A stretch of 64,000 bases of DNA from the NCBI RefSeq assembly GCF_000189635.1, contig NW_002476157.1, forward strand, positions 620,001 to 684,000. The letters are read 5' to 3'. A program made the translations under genes and the position numbers. The stretch comes from Tetrahymena thermophila SB210 (Eukaryota > Ciliophora > Oligohymenophorea > Hymenostomatida > Tetrahymenidae). The notes under the pieces were generated by a model. The model ran no database searches, was not told where the DNA came from, and saw nothing but the letters and a program-made list of their open reading frames with translations. Below, in pieces: positions 47,643-60,080 of this stretch (positions are counted from its first letter, which is position 1; the number at the start of each line of letters is the position of its first letter).

Positions 47643-50600
47643 ATGGTAGATTTTTAAAACTTTAAAAAAACTATTGTTAGTGGTACTTGTATCACTGCAC
47701 TTCTGCTTTTGGGTCTTTTACACGATAACACAGATTACAAAGATACCGTTCTTGAAAATTTTCATTAAAAACTTGAAAGCGACTTTTTCCTTGAAGATGG
47801 ATTTAAATAATTACTTAAAAAATATGACAGCTTATGTATAAATGGCAAAGATAAGTCTAAACTAGATACAAAAGAATAATATGAAGAGTTCTTAAGAGGT
47901 AAAAAATTATGATTTATATTTAAAATCCAATTAATCTAAAAATGTATTTTGATAGATGGACATTTATTTATCTCTTTCAAATTGCAAAGAATGATTTTTC
48001 ATACTGAGAATTTAAATAAATAGTGGGGAGTTTCGAATGATTAAATAAAAGAAAATAGATGTCACTAGATTATAAGCAAATTAATTAGAAACAAATTAAA
48101 TTTTGTTCTACTTTCTAAATTTAAAAATTAAGAAATCAACTTATTAGTTATTTATCAGATCAGTATTTTAAATCGTGTAGAATTTTTGTGAAACATTCTA
48201 TCTAAAATTCTTTTTTCTTATTATCGCAAAAATTTGTTTATTTCATTTTAATTATGAGCAATTTTTTCTTAACTCTCTTTATTAAAATTTAAATTAAATT
48301 AAGGTCCCTGCGCTCCTATTATATTTGTTCCAGGTATACTAGGTACTTCTCTCTAACTAAAAATAGATTGTGAAACACTTTAATCTAAAAACCCAGAAAT
48401 TTTCTCAAACTGCGGATGGGGCACATGCTCAAGCTATAACTTACTTTAAAAAAAGCCAGCTTCAGAATACAAACTATGGATTGGAGATGTCTTTTCAAAA
48501 GCAAGTTTCTTACAAATAAGCGAAAAATCAAAATGTTTTGGTGACTTGATTGGATTAGTCTACAACAAAGAGAGAAATATACTAGAAGCTAAAGAAGGAT
48601 TAGAAGTTACATGGTATGGAAACACAGAATAGACCAAAAATGACAGCAAGTGTGGAGCAAACTCTGTTAGAGATTTTACAAAAAATCCAATCCTCAAAAA
48701 AATGAGCTGTGCTATAAGAGGATTTGGTAATCTAATTGATTTACTAGAGGTGATGGGTTATTAATCGGGACTCACTTTCCAAGCTCTACCTTATGATTTT
48801 AGATAAGATGTGTCACAAAGTAAATATTAATTAATTTGAAATCCAACAGCTCAAAAAAAAAAGCAAAAGAAATTAAAAATAGAAAGAAACCAACAACTGA
48901 ATTTTGGTTATTCTTTTTATTTCTTATTAATTTTTTAGGTGTACTAAATTTCTTTTGAATAATAGATAATACATCATAATCAAATAAAATAATTGAATCT
49001 TTATTATTCAATATATGATGTAAAATACTTTGATATTAAAAAGGTGATACCCAAACGTTGATTCCTAAAGTAATAGATCATATTTATGAAATGACTGGCA
49101 AAAAATCTATTATTTTAGGACACTCTCTTGGTAATTTACATATCCTAAATTCTCTTAGTAATATTCCCTAAGAAACAAAAGATTCAAAGATCAAATAATT
49201 TATTGCTGCTGGTCCTCCTTTCATAGGATCACCTAAAGCTTTTATCAGTATGCTTGGCGGAGATCCAGATTATCTAAAAAAAATATTAGGAAAGTCGTTT
49301 GGAATGAATTATTATTCCTAAATGTAACTCTCATCAGGATGCTCAAGCACTTTTGATATTCTCATTAAAGACTCGTTTGAAAGGTAAAAATCAAATTTTT
49401 ATTTTAAGTTGAATTGTCTAAAAATAAATTTTTGAAAAAAATATAATCTATCACAAATGACTAAATAAATAAATAAAGTTTATGCACTTAACTGATTATC
49501 CTTCAAAAATAAAATATTTTTTCGAACATTAAAATAGATTTATGAGCAATTTTTTCATGATAAATTATTTAGTTTTTTAATTTAAATTAATAGAACAAAA
49601 AATATTCCTTAAAAAAATCAAATTAAATTAATTCTTTGATAATATTTTAAGTTCATTTCTACCCAAAATAAAATAAAATAATATCATTTATTTGTTATGA
49701 AGCTTAATAATAAATTCATAAACACTTTTATTTTTTTTAAATTATTTATTTTTATTTGTTAATTTAAAGTTAAATAAACTTATTTTAATTTTAAATATGA
49801 AAGATTTAAAAATGAGGAGTGGATGATAGATGTCATAAAAAGAATAGATTATGAAGAAAATGGTATTATTGAAAATTCTGTTCCTTTTAACTTTTTACCT
49901 GAACCAAACGAAGATTGTGTAAATAATGTATTTGATACTAGAATTGGAGGAAAATGCAAAAGTGGATTAATTAATTTATAAAAGGAGCCTATCTTGAGTA
50001 TAAATAATGAATAATTTAAAGCCAACAAAGAAGATATTAATAAAATTATTGAAAACTATAGCATCTATGATGCAGAGTAATAAAAAAATTTATTTAAAAA
50101 GGCCTCAGAATCTAGAGGACTTTACGATTTAATTAATCCAAACGTTCCTGTTTCAATAATATATGGAAATGTGCTCGAAACTGAATGGAATTTTAATTAT
50201 AAAAAACATACAAGAGAAGTTTTTGAAAAAACAAATAATTTCTATTTCCCTGAGGATATCAAAACTGGACTTGGAGATGGTACAGTACCTACTTTCTCTG
50301 CAATTTTACCAGGATTTAAATGGTTTCATGTAGAAATTTCACTTAAAACTTACTTTCATACTAATAATTTATATAAAATTTATTTTGATAATCAAAATGA
50401 TAATATTAAAATATTTAAAAATAATTTTTTTTTATTGATAGGAATATTAAAAATCTAAAGAAAATAGTAAGCCTATTAAATTAGTAGAAATTTGTTCTAA
50501 CATTAAAAAAAATAATCCCTTTTATGATTCTACATCAATATCTGGAGAGTAAGAATAAAACAAATCAGAATATAGAGGAATTGATTGTGAATGCTCTAAA

Positions 50601-50801
50601 GGTGGAGATATTGGAAATTGTTATCACTCATGTTTTATAAATGACTAATTTTTCTTAGATTTTATAGTTTAATCTCTAATAACTAATTAATAATCAAATA
50701 TAAATTCCAGTTAATACACTTCAGATGAGCTTGATGAACTTATGTAATCTTGTCCTGCCTTATAATTATAAAAATTAGATAAAAAATTAAGTGAAATGTG
50801 A
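47643..50801 (+). CDS. LCAT/PDAT-like acyltransferase or phospholipase, copy 1, 5 exons
   Basis: Lecithin:cholesterol acyltransferase family, alpha/beta hydrolase fold. Exons 47643-47898, 48304-48819, 49044-49383, 49804-50329 and 50442-50801; 665 residues. The N-terminus has a signal anchor (VSGTCITALLLLGLL), so the catalytic part faces the lumen or outside. Family landmarks: APIIFVPGILGTSL (oxyanion region), PYDFRQDV, the nucleophile elbow ILGHSLGN with Ser285, AAGPPFIGSPKAF and GLGDGTVPTFSA near 526-537. The conserved residues of the lid and disulfide region (NCGWGTCSS) are present. The usual catalytic His after GDGTV is not at its normal place; His608 in NCYHSCFIND is the only tail His shared with copy 2 (inference). 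It would transfer or release acyl chains from phospholipids. Splicing follows the copy 2 pattern exactly. Confidence 0.9.
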
Positions 50802-52397
50802 GTAATTTAAAAATTTAATAATGAATAATATTAAAAAGGTGTTGACTGACTATAATTGAGTTTATAATTAAATAAAAGATGCAAGTTATGTGTTATGATT
50901 AATTTTTACTTAATGTAGTGTATTTTTTAAAATTTAATTAAGTTTTTTTTTTGCTATTTTAAAAATTGTATAATTTGTATCATACTTTCTTTCTGATAAT
51001 ATCAGCATTAATTTAAAAATAATTTTACCCTTATTAAATATAAGAAGAATTAGTACAAAAAAATTGTTATTTTTAATATTCAATTTTAAAAATAAGATAT
51101 TTCTTGATTTTAAAAATAAATTAAAAAATTAATTAACTTTTTTTATATGACCATCCAACTTCCAAAACTTTTTATTAAAATAATTTTTATATATGGGTAG
51201 AGGTTAGGTGTATTTTTTATAAAAAAAAAATTTATAATTAGATCTCTTTTTTATTTTTAATTTCTATTTATATTTTTAAACTTTTTCTTAATTAAAATAA
51301 TGTTAAATTTATGAATTTAAAAATTAAATTTTGCTTCTAATATTTGTCTTATTTTTACTACAAAAGAAAATTTTAAAAGCTAGTTAAGATATTTAAAATT
51401 AAAATAAATTATTTTTTAGTGTAGTAAAAGTTAAAGTAACATATTTTAAAATTTATTTAGTTTATTTTTCTAGTTTTAAAAATTAAAATTCAATAACAAA
51501 TAAATTTTTATTAATGTAATAAATAAATTACGATAAATACCTAGATGATAGTTTAATAATTAATGATAGATATTATGGAGTAATTCGCTTATTTATTTGT
51601 AATATTTTTTAAATTTTCTTTTAAAAAATTTGATAAAAAGCTTTTTTAATTAGCTTCCATTAAATATTTAATGATAGATTAAAAAATACAAAATTAATGT
51701 TATTTTATATTTTTATATTGAAAATGTAAAATTATTATGAATAGATGAATGCTTTTATTAGTAATAAATATTTATGTATCTTTTCAAGATAAATTCAATT
51801 TTATGATTATATAAAGTTAAATAACTAATAATAAAGATTAATTAAGTAATAAATAGATACGTCAAAATAATAATTTATTGTATTAATAAAGAATATTTAA
51901 TTTGATTTATTTCTGTAAAAAAGAAATATTAATTTTTAGAAATTTCTAATTTACAATTAAACTTTTAGGTTACAAAAACTCATAATTTGAAAAGAATTAT
52001 TATTCATGGCTAAAATTTATCTTGCTTTGGCAACTAATTTATCAATTAAAGGAATGAAATGGAGATATTAAAAATTTATAGCAAGGTCTTAACAACTTAA
52101 AAAAAAAACAACTTTATAAAAGGATTATGAGATTTTATTTAGTTTTTAAAAATTAATTTATTTTATTTTAAGAAAAAAAAATATTGAAATATTTTTAAAA
52201 TTGAAGGCAAATTTAAAATGTGTAAGGCTTCTTAGTTAGACTTCATAAGATTATTTATTTCGAGAAAAATAACTAGAAAGGTGATTTGTCTACAATTAAA
52301 AAAGTGAAGATCCTTCAACTTTGCATAAATAAATAAATAAATAAATTATTTGAAAAATAAATATTCTTAATCATCACAAATAAAAAGTGGAAGTAAA
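50802..52397. other. Intergenic between the LCAT-like copies
   Basis: 1.6 kb of A/T-rich sequence without a gene. I see no extended similarity to the upstream flank of copy 1, so the duplicated unit is recognisable only in exons. A short (aaat)n run lies at 52327-52345. Confidence 0.6.
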
Positions 52398-54986
52398 ATG
52401 CCAAATTTTTAATTCATAAAAAAGATAGCTTTAAGTGCTTTAGCTATAATTATCCTAGTCACTTTTATTTTCTTCAGTGATAATACTGACTATGAGAAAG
52501 ATAATAGAAATTTAAAAGATTTCAGATAGCTTGAATAAAATAAATACTAAGATCACTTTTAAGAAATATTGAAAAAATATGATAACTTTTGTATTAATGG
52601 CAAAGATAAATCAAAATTAAATACTTAATAGTAACATGAAGAATTTTTAAAAGGTAAAATATTCAATTCATAAAAATTATCTTAAAAGTATAAATTCTTA
52701 TTTAGGATTTAAATTTTTTAAACTATTCAATTTATCTCAAAGAAAATAAATTCTATTAAAAAAAAATTATTAACATTTGTTAAATTAGTGGAATAGAGTA
52801 TTTAAAATATTTCATCAAAAAATATAAAATTTTATAATTTAAAATAGGGCCATGTGCACCTGTAATATTAATCCCTGGTCTACTAGGAACTATTCTTTAG
52901 GTAAAAATTGATTGTGAAAAATTGTTATCTAGAAATCCAGAAATCTTCTAAAATTGTGGATGGGGAACATGCTCAAAATACAACATTTTTAAAAAGAGAC
53001 CAGCTTCTGAATATAGGCTCTGGATAGGTGGAATTTTCTCTAAAACAAGTTTCCTTTAGTTAAGTAGTAAGGACAAATGCTATGGAGATCTAATTGGATT
53101 AGTTTATAATCGTTAAAAAAATATATTAGAGGGTAAAGAAGGACTGGAAGTTACTTGGTATGGAAACACAGAGTAGACTAGAAATGATAGTAAATGTGGA
53201 GCTAACTCAATTAAAGATTTTGCTGAGGACATAATTTTGAAGAATGCTTTAGGCTGTACATCTAGAGGTTTTGGAAATGTTATTGAATTGTTAGATGCTA
53301 TGGGATACTAGTCTGGATTAACTTATTAAGCTATTCCTTATGATTTCCGCTAAGATGTAGCTTAAAGTAATTAAAACTGTTTTTTTATTACATTTTAAGC
53401 ATAAATGAAATAATTTCATAATTTTTTTTTATTTAAAGCATTTAATATTAAATTAAAATAATTAATATTTATGTGTAAATTTTTTAAAATAGGTGAAACA
53501 TAATAAATAATTCCTAAAGCTATAGATCATTTATATGAATTAACTGGTAAAAAATCTATCATTTTAGGCCATTCATTAGGTAATTTACATGTACTTAACT
53601 CTTTAAGCAATATTTCGCAAGAAACAAAAGACCTTAAAATTAAATAATTTATTGCTGCAGGTCCTCCTTTCCTTGGAACTCCTAAATCCTTTATTGCTAT
53701 GCTCGGAGGCAATCCTGAATACGTTAAAAATATTTTAGGCAAATAATTTGGAATGAATTACTATACTTAAATATCTTTTACCCAAGGCTGCTCAAGTTCT
53801 TATGATATACTCATTAAGGATACTTTTGATAAGTAAAATAAATACTTTCATCCTTTTTAAAATAAAAAAACTATTTGTCCATTTAATTTTACAATTAAAA
53901 ATAATTTTTTTAAAATTTATCATTCCTCAAATAAAAAATTTCTGATTTTTACTAATTATTTCTGAGGCTTATTTTATAATAATAAATATACTTAAAATGT
54001 GTTTTATATTTAATATCAGTTTTCAATTTATAAAACTTTTATTTTTAAATTTTAAGATTCAAAAATGAAGATTGGATGAAGGAAATAATCAGAAGAATAG
54101 ATTATGAAGAAACTGGGTATTATGAAGGTTCTATTCCATTTGCCTTTTTACCTAACCCATAAGAAACCTGTCTGAATGACGTGTTTGAAACAAGAAAAGG
54201 TGGTATTTGTAAAAATGGGCTTGTCAATCTGTAAAAAGAAATTATAGTAAGAATAAATGGAGAAGCTTTTAAAGCAACATAGGAAGATATTTAAAAAATA
54301 TTTACAAAATACAGCACTTATGACGTAGAATAAGCTTTATAGTTATAAAATAAGTCTTTTGAAGCAGAAGGTCTACAAAATTTAACTAATCCTAATGTTC
54401 CTACTTCTATAGTTTACAGTAATATGCTCAAAACTGATTTATTTTTTAGCTACAACAAAGATACTTAAAAAGTCTACAATGATACTAACGATTTTTATTT
54501 CGCTGATCACGTGGAAAGTGGTTTAGGTGATGGTACTGTCCCTACATTTTCAGCAATCATACCAGGACTTAAATGGTTTTATGTAAGTTTATTAAACTAA
54601 AAAAATTGTTTAAGTTTATAAATAAATTGATCAAAAAAATTATTTTTTATTTAAAGGAACATTAGTAATAAAAAGAAAATAGTAAACCCCTCTAATTAGT
54701 AGAACTTTGTTCTAATGTCAGAAAAGAAAATCCTTTTTATGATTCAATATCGGTTAATGGTGAAACAGAATAAACTCACTCATAATATAGAGGAATTAAT
54801 TGTGAGTGTTAAAATGGGGATAAATAAGATATTTGTGGTCATACATGCATGATTAACGACTCTTATTTTTTAGATTTCGTTGCCTAGTCTATGATTACTT
54901 TTTAAAAATCTAGTAAAAAATAGAATTATTTTAGTCTTAAAGAACTTGAAGACCTTAAAAATTATTGTCCAACTCTAATTCTATGA
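52398..54986 (+). CDS. LCAT/PDAT-like acyltransferase or phospholipase, copy 2, 5 exons
   Basis: Paralogue of the gene at 47643 in the same orientation. Exons 52398-52653, 52848-53366, 53493-53832, 54057-54582 and 54657-54986; 656 residues. Exons 1, 3 and 4 have exactly the same lengths as in copy 1 (256, 340 and 526 nt), and exon 2 differs by one codon. It keeps the signal anchor (ALSALAIIILVTFIFF), APVILIPGLLGTIL, PYDFRQDV, ILGHSLGN (Ser286), AAGPPFLGTPKSF and GLGDGTVPTFSA. His609 in DICGHTCMIND aligns with His608 of copy 1. Copy 1 has a longer tail. Protein similarity is high while the introns are unalignable by eye, pointing to an old tandem duplication under selection on the protein. Confidence 0.9.
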
Positions 54987-55657
54987 TAATTAAAAAATTT
55001 TTATTTTAAACAATAAATTAAATTTTATTTTATTTCTTCCTAGTAAAATGTTTGTTTGTATGATAATATATTGATTCATTTTTAACAAATCTTTTCCAAA
55101 TTCTATTTTTCAAGTTTTTTAAATAGTGTCTAAGTATCTATTGAAACTCATTTACATTAAAGAAATTCTATCAATTTAGTATTCATAAAGAAAAAAATAA
55201 GTATTGTTTAGAAGCATTTTTTTTAATTCAATCAAATTTTAAAATAAATATCTATTGAAGCAGTTTTAATGTTAGCTTTTTTTATTTCTTGTAAAATTAA
55301 CAAACAATATTTTGCAAAAGCTATTTAATACTTTTAAAACTCATTCTTATTTTCCATTTTTTTTTTTAAATTAAATTCATAATTTTGTAGATTTAACCAC
55401 AAAAAAACAAATATCTTTTTCAAACAATTTTGAAGAAATTATTTTTAAAATATATGCTAATTTTATTAATAACTACATACCAGCCATCTTTTAATTACTT
55501 TTATATTTTAATTTAATAATAAATTTAATAAAAATATGGGAATAATTAATTAGTTTGTTTGTTTTAAAACCAATTATTTATTAATTTATTATTTATCATA
55601 TTAATTAAAAATAGATTAAAATAAGTAGAAGCATTTTGAAAATTGACAAGGAGAGAA
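54987..55657. other. Intergenic
   Basis: 671 bases between two plus-strand genes; A/T-rich, no gene seen. Confidence 0.6.
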
Positions 55658-57992
55658 ATGGTTTTAAAGAAAATAAAAAATTTAGATATGTTTGGTAGTT
55701 AAATACAATTACTGTTAAGAGGGGAGAGACAATACAAAACTAATTTAGGAGCCTTATTGACTATTTTGATATTTTCGATACTCACTTTTCACTTTGTTTA
55801 GAATATCATAAATGTTTATTGTAGAACTTCTCCAAGAGTCTATTAAATAGAAAGGTAAGTAGATAATCCGTAATAATTTATTATGAATTCAACCACTCTG
55901 TAGTTTTCTTTTGGAATGGAATACCCATAGAATTTTACGAACTATATTGATCCCCAAATTTACACAATTAAAGCCTACTAAATGTCAAAAAAGATGGTAT
56001 TTAATCCACAAACTAATTAAAAAGATATAATTTGGTAAAAAGATTATTTCAAAATTTAGTAATGTGCTTAAGATAACTTCTAAAACCCAAAAACGAGAGA
56101 AAATTTTCTAAATAGCAGCTACCAAGACCTTTACTGCTTTGAAAAATCTTCATAACTGGCTATATAAGGTGATTATCTTTAAGATAATTATGACTTAGTT
56201 TATATTGAAGTTTATCCTTGCTAAGAAAATTGCAAATCTTAATAAGAAATAGAAAGCCTTTTAGGTTTAGGTTATTTTGCAATTTATTATTCCGATGTTA
56301 TTGTTGATCCTTCTATTAAAGATAATCCTTTTAAATTTTATAATAGAGACATTTACTGGGCAACTAGTTTAAATAGTCCTAAGATAGCTAACTTATACTA
56401 TAGAAACAACTACGTTGAAAGCGATTTCGGATGGATATTTGCTGATTCTGAAACCTAGAGATATCCATCTTTTAGTTATTCTGATCTTCAAGTAATTAAT
56501 AATAAAAAATATATAAATAAAATTTTTAACTTTTATCTTTTTTTCATTACTTTAATTCATATTTTTTAATGATTTAAAAAAATCTGCTAAGGTTTTTTCC
56601 TTTCATATCATTTTTAAAGTTAAATTAATATTTACTTATAAATAGAATGTATCTGATTCAGATTTCTTTATGTAAGTGATAATAAGGTTTGAGAAATAAA
56701 AAGAAAATATGATATATAGAAATTATGCAAGAATTCAAGACATTCTATCTGAGATAGGAGGTTTTGCTTAATCATTAATAGCAATAGGATTTTTTTTGAG
56801 TAAATTCATATCATAGGGAATGCTTTATATATCTATTATTAATGATGTTTTTACTTTCAAAAAAAAGAAATAATAGGAAGTATAAAATTAAGATTATTCT
56901 AAAATATAAGAAAAGTTTTAATCTCCTTTAATTACTAATAAAAGTCCTTACTTGTAAGATTTTGATGAAAAAGTAAAAATCAAATCAAATTTAAATATGA
57001 AAACTTCTAAAAAAATTGATTTATCTCCAAATGTTGATTTTAATAAGTAAATGAGGTTGTCTAATTTATCTTAATTTAAAAATTAGCAACAAAATAATTT
57101 TAATTAGAGTCTGCGATTTCATGAATAAAGAAATTCAAAATAAGATCCCTTCAAAAATTATTTGGAAAGTTAGCAGAATTTAAATAAACTCACTGGAATA
57201 GACTATCTAAAGATATTTTTATGGCCTTTTAAAAATAAAAAATTAAATCAAAATAAGAGAATTCTTTAACAGAGTCTGAAAAGGCTCTATGGCAAAATAG
57301 ATTTAATCAAAATTATATCCTAGCTGGAAGAAATTGATAAGTTAAAAAAAGTAATTTTAAATGAAGAATAATTAAAATTGTTTGAATTAATCAAATGTCC
57401 TGCAATATTGGAAGAAGAATTGTATGCTAATGAAAACTCGAACTAAAATGACGAATAAATGAATCAGCTAAATAAGCTCAAAGAAGGACTTAATGCTTAT
57501 TTAATTATTTAACAAAAACATGAAATATCTGATATTGATTTAAAGATTTTAGAAAATATAGACCCTGAACTAATAAAATTGTTTAGCTAGAGTTAATAAC
57601 CACGCTTTTAATAAGAACAAAAAACTACCCATAAAGTTAATTAACTCAATTAATCATAATAATTATACTCCTTTTTGAACTAGATGGATGCAAGTATAAA
57701 CTTTTCTCCTTTTAAGATAAATTGTGACACTTAAATAGAAATATCTAAGTAAAAATCTGAGCATAAGAAGTTGGATAAGTTAATTTCATGCTAATAAAAT
57801 AATATTAACAATTTTATAACAAATAATAACAATAAAGTAGACTATGAATATGACTAAGTAATCTAAATTGATTCTAAGTAAAGTAATTCATAATAATCAA
57901 ACGTTAGCTAATCACTTAACAATAATACTTCTAATAATGAATCTTCAATAATTGTTTTCTCATAAAAAACAACTTTAAATTAAATTGAATGA
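55658..57992 (+). CDS. Ciliate-type two-membrane-segment protein, 2 exons
   Basis: Exons 55658-56491 and 56646-57992, 726 residues. The N-terminus MFGSQIQLLLRGERQYKTNL precedes a first membrane helix (LLTILIFSILTFHFV). A Cys-containing ectodomain of about 230 residues follows (QQCAQDNFQ, LYCFEKS, YPCQENCKS), then a second helix near residue 325 (GGFAQSLIAIGFFLSKFI). The long cytosolic tail is Gln/Asn/Lys-rich and contains a conserved helical block (YLKIFLWPFKN, LYGKIDLIKIISQLEEIDKL, LKILENIDPELIKLF). From memory, this arrangement recurs in many predicted ciliate membrane proteins without known function. A second member of the same family lies at 62800 on the other strand. Confidence 0.85.
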
Positions 57993-58637
57993 ACTATTGT
58001 AAAAAGGCAGGCACTATCCCTTTCCTTTTGTATTCAAATTTATTTTGTTTAATAATATTGAATAAGTAAAATTGGCTGATAACATATTAAAACTTTTTAG
58101 TTATTTACTTTTTAATTAACAAATATTATTCATTTTTTTATTTTTTTAATAAATATGTAAAATAAATAACTTTTAATATGAACAAATAAAAATCAAATAG
58201 TTTTAATGTTTATTTCAACAAAAATAAATTTTTAATTTTTAAAATAGATTTTTCATTTAAAAACTTCTGAAAAAAATTATTTTTTTTATGAATTACTATT
58301 ATTATATTAAACTGACATGATCTTTTTCAATATTTATAATAAATTTTTATTAATAGAATCAGCTGTATTATTATAAAGGATTATCAATTTTTTTTGACTT
58401 CCTTATATATAATTATTTCTATTAGGATAATATAAATATTCTACATTTTTATTTGAATATATAAAAAAAAAAATAATTGTAAATAAACTAATAAAAGTTA
58501 TCTTTTCAATAATACTTTTACAAAGCTATAAGAAAAAACCTATGATTAGATTTAAAAGGTATTTTAAAAAATACATCTTTCGAATAACAATACAATTTTA
58601 ATATAAATAATACTTTAATTTATTAAATATTAGAAGC
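57993..58637. other. Intergenic between convergent genes
   Basis: 645 bases between the plus-strand membrane protein and the minus-strand CFAP141 gene. A/T-rich; no gene seen. Confidence 0.6.
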
Positions 58638-58937
58638 TCAATGCTTATGTTTATAAATTGCTAATCCTTTCTAAGATAATTCTTATTCCCATTGCTTAGC
58701 TTCTTATTCGTATAGTTCTTTTAGCTTGACGTTTCTAACCATTTTGACTTCTTTTAAAGCATATTTCATTTCCTAATCAATCATCTTTCTGGCATATTTA
58801 TTTTAATTAGCATTATCATATTTAACTTTTGTTTCATGCCAGTTAGTAATTCTAGATATGCCTTCTAATTTTTTAGAATATTACTCTGCTTACTAGTATT
58901 TTTCGTTTAATTTAATGGATCTTTAGATATTTATCAT
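58638..58937 (-). CDS. CFAP141: CFAP141-like ciliary microtubule inner protein
   Basis: Single exon, 99 residues, ATG 58937-58935 to TGA 58640-58638. Length and C-terminal half match animal CFAP141 (C1orf189): the frame carries YARKMIDQEMKYALKEV, KMVRNVKLKELYEQEAKQWE, QELSQKGLAIY. The human protein has the same order (M-E-LA-KK---MVR-AAL--LFEKE, then QQELN-MGKAFY), recalled from memory. CFAP141 is a small helical protein inside the doublet microtubules of motile cilia, which fits a ciliate. The region before residue 20 is not conserved. It is shorter than many gene-finder cut-offs and would be easy to miss. A search against ciliary proteomes would confirm. Confidence 0.78.
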
Positions 58938-59449
58938 TTAAAAACTATTTTTTGAAGATATTTATAAGCTAGCTTTTTTTGCTTTAGTGATTTTTTAAAA
59001 AGAAATTTTATCTAATTATCAATTAATTTGTTTACCAAACAACCTTTTGAAACTCCTAAAATCAAGAAAGAAAGAAATAAATAAATAAGTTCATCAATTT
59101 TGAAATTTTGCTTTTTAGTTAATTAAAAAATAAACCTAACAACTAACACAAACCATATTTAGATATATTAACTCATTTGAGGGATTTATAAATAAAAGAT
59201 TATCGATTGAAATAATTTATTACAGATTTATTCTAAATATTTCCTTGAATAAAAGAAAATATTAAAAAAATTATTTTTATTATCTTGCTATTTAATCATT
59301 ATTTTATATGTCAGTAATTTTAATTTCAAATAAAACCTTATTTTTTACTTATTAAAATAGCTAATTTAAAATAAATTTGATTTTAAAAGTTTAATTTTTT
59401 ATGCTTTTCTAAATCAGATAAAAAATAGTAAAATATTTGTATATTGACT

Positions 59450-60050
59450 TATTTGAAAATGTAAATAAAAATAATTTTACAAATTAAATATTAATTGAAA
59501 TAAAATATAAATGTTTTTTTTATTAATTGTTTTCATTATTTTTATAAACTCTGTGAAGGAAATGTTTATTTTCTAAAGTAATTTTAAAAATTTATAATAA
59601 AATAATTAAATATAAATATATATATAGTACCCTAAGGTACTGCCTTTTTCAAGGCTACATACACGAATGATAATAAGGTTTATTTTTTATTAGTTAGTTT
59701 AGTTTTCAACTGAATTCGATTAAATATAAATTAATAGAAAAAATATATATTTCTTTTCTATTTTTATTGCTTTCATTTTTTTTTAAACTTTAAGAAGGAA
59801 ATGTTTATCTATGAAATTAGTTTTGAGAATTTAAATGAAAATAATTTTAAAAAATTAAATATTAATATATATTTTGTATTTATGTATTTATAATATATAT
59901 TTTTAATTATTTTTATATTCTCTAATTAAGGAAATGCTTATTAACAAAAGTAGAGAGAAGGTGTAAATTAAAATAATTATACATAATTAAATATAGATTA
60001 ATAGAAAAAAATATTTATGTATGCATTTATTTATATAGTTTTCATTATTT
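59450..60050. repeat. Three degenerate repeat units, about 133 bp each
   Basis: The core aaggaaatg(t/c)tta recurs at 59556, 59795 and 59928, each time after a ttttcattattttta-like run and before an aaaataattttacaaattaaata-like tail. The last two cores are 133 bases apart. The first two are 239 apart; the excess of about 106 bases corresponds to an insert with two hairpins at about 59620-59725. Confidence 0.6.
59627..59655. other. Paired hairpins
   Basis: Two adjacent perfect hairpins: GTACC-CTAA-GGTAC (59627-59640) and GCCTT-TTTC-AAGGC (59642-59655). They stand out in G/C content from an otherwise nearly pure A/T stretch. Possible structured RNA or protein site; identity unknown. Confidence 0.5.
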
Positions 60051-60080
60051 TTTATATATTCATTTATACTCTTTAATTTT

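Larger units (their letters stand above)
58938..60080. other. Intergenic with degenerate tandem repeats
   Basis: 1.1 kb between two minus-strand genes. Its right half, about 59450-60050, consists of three degenerate repeats, one carrying a structured insert; these are listed separately. Nothing else recognised. Confidence 0.6.
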
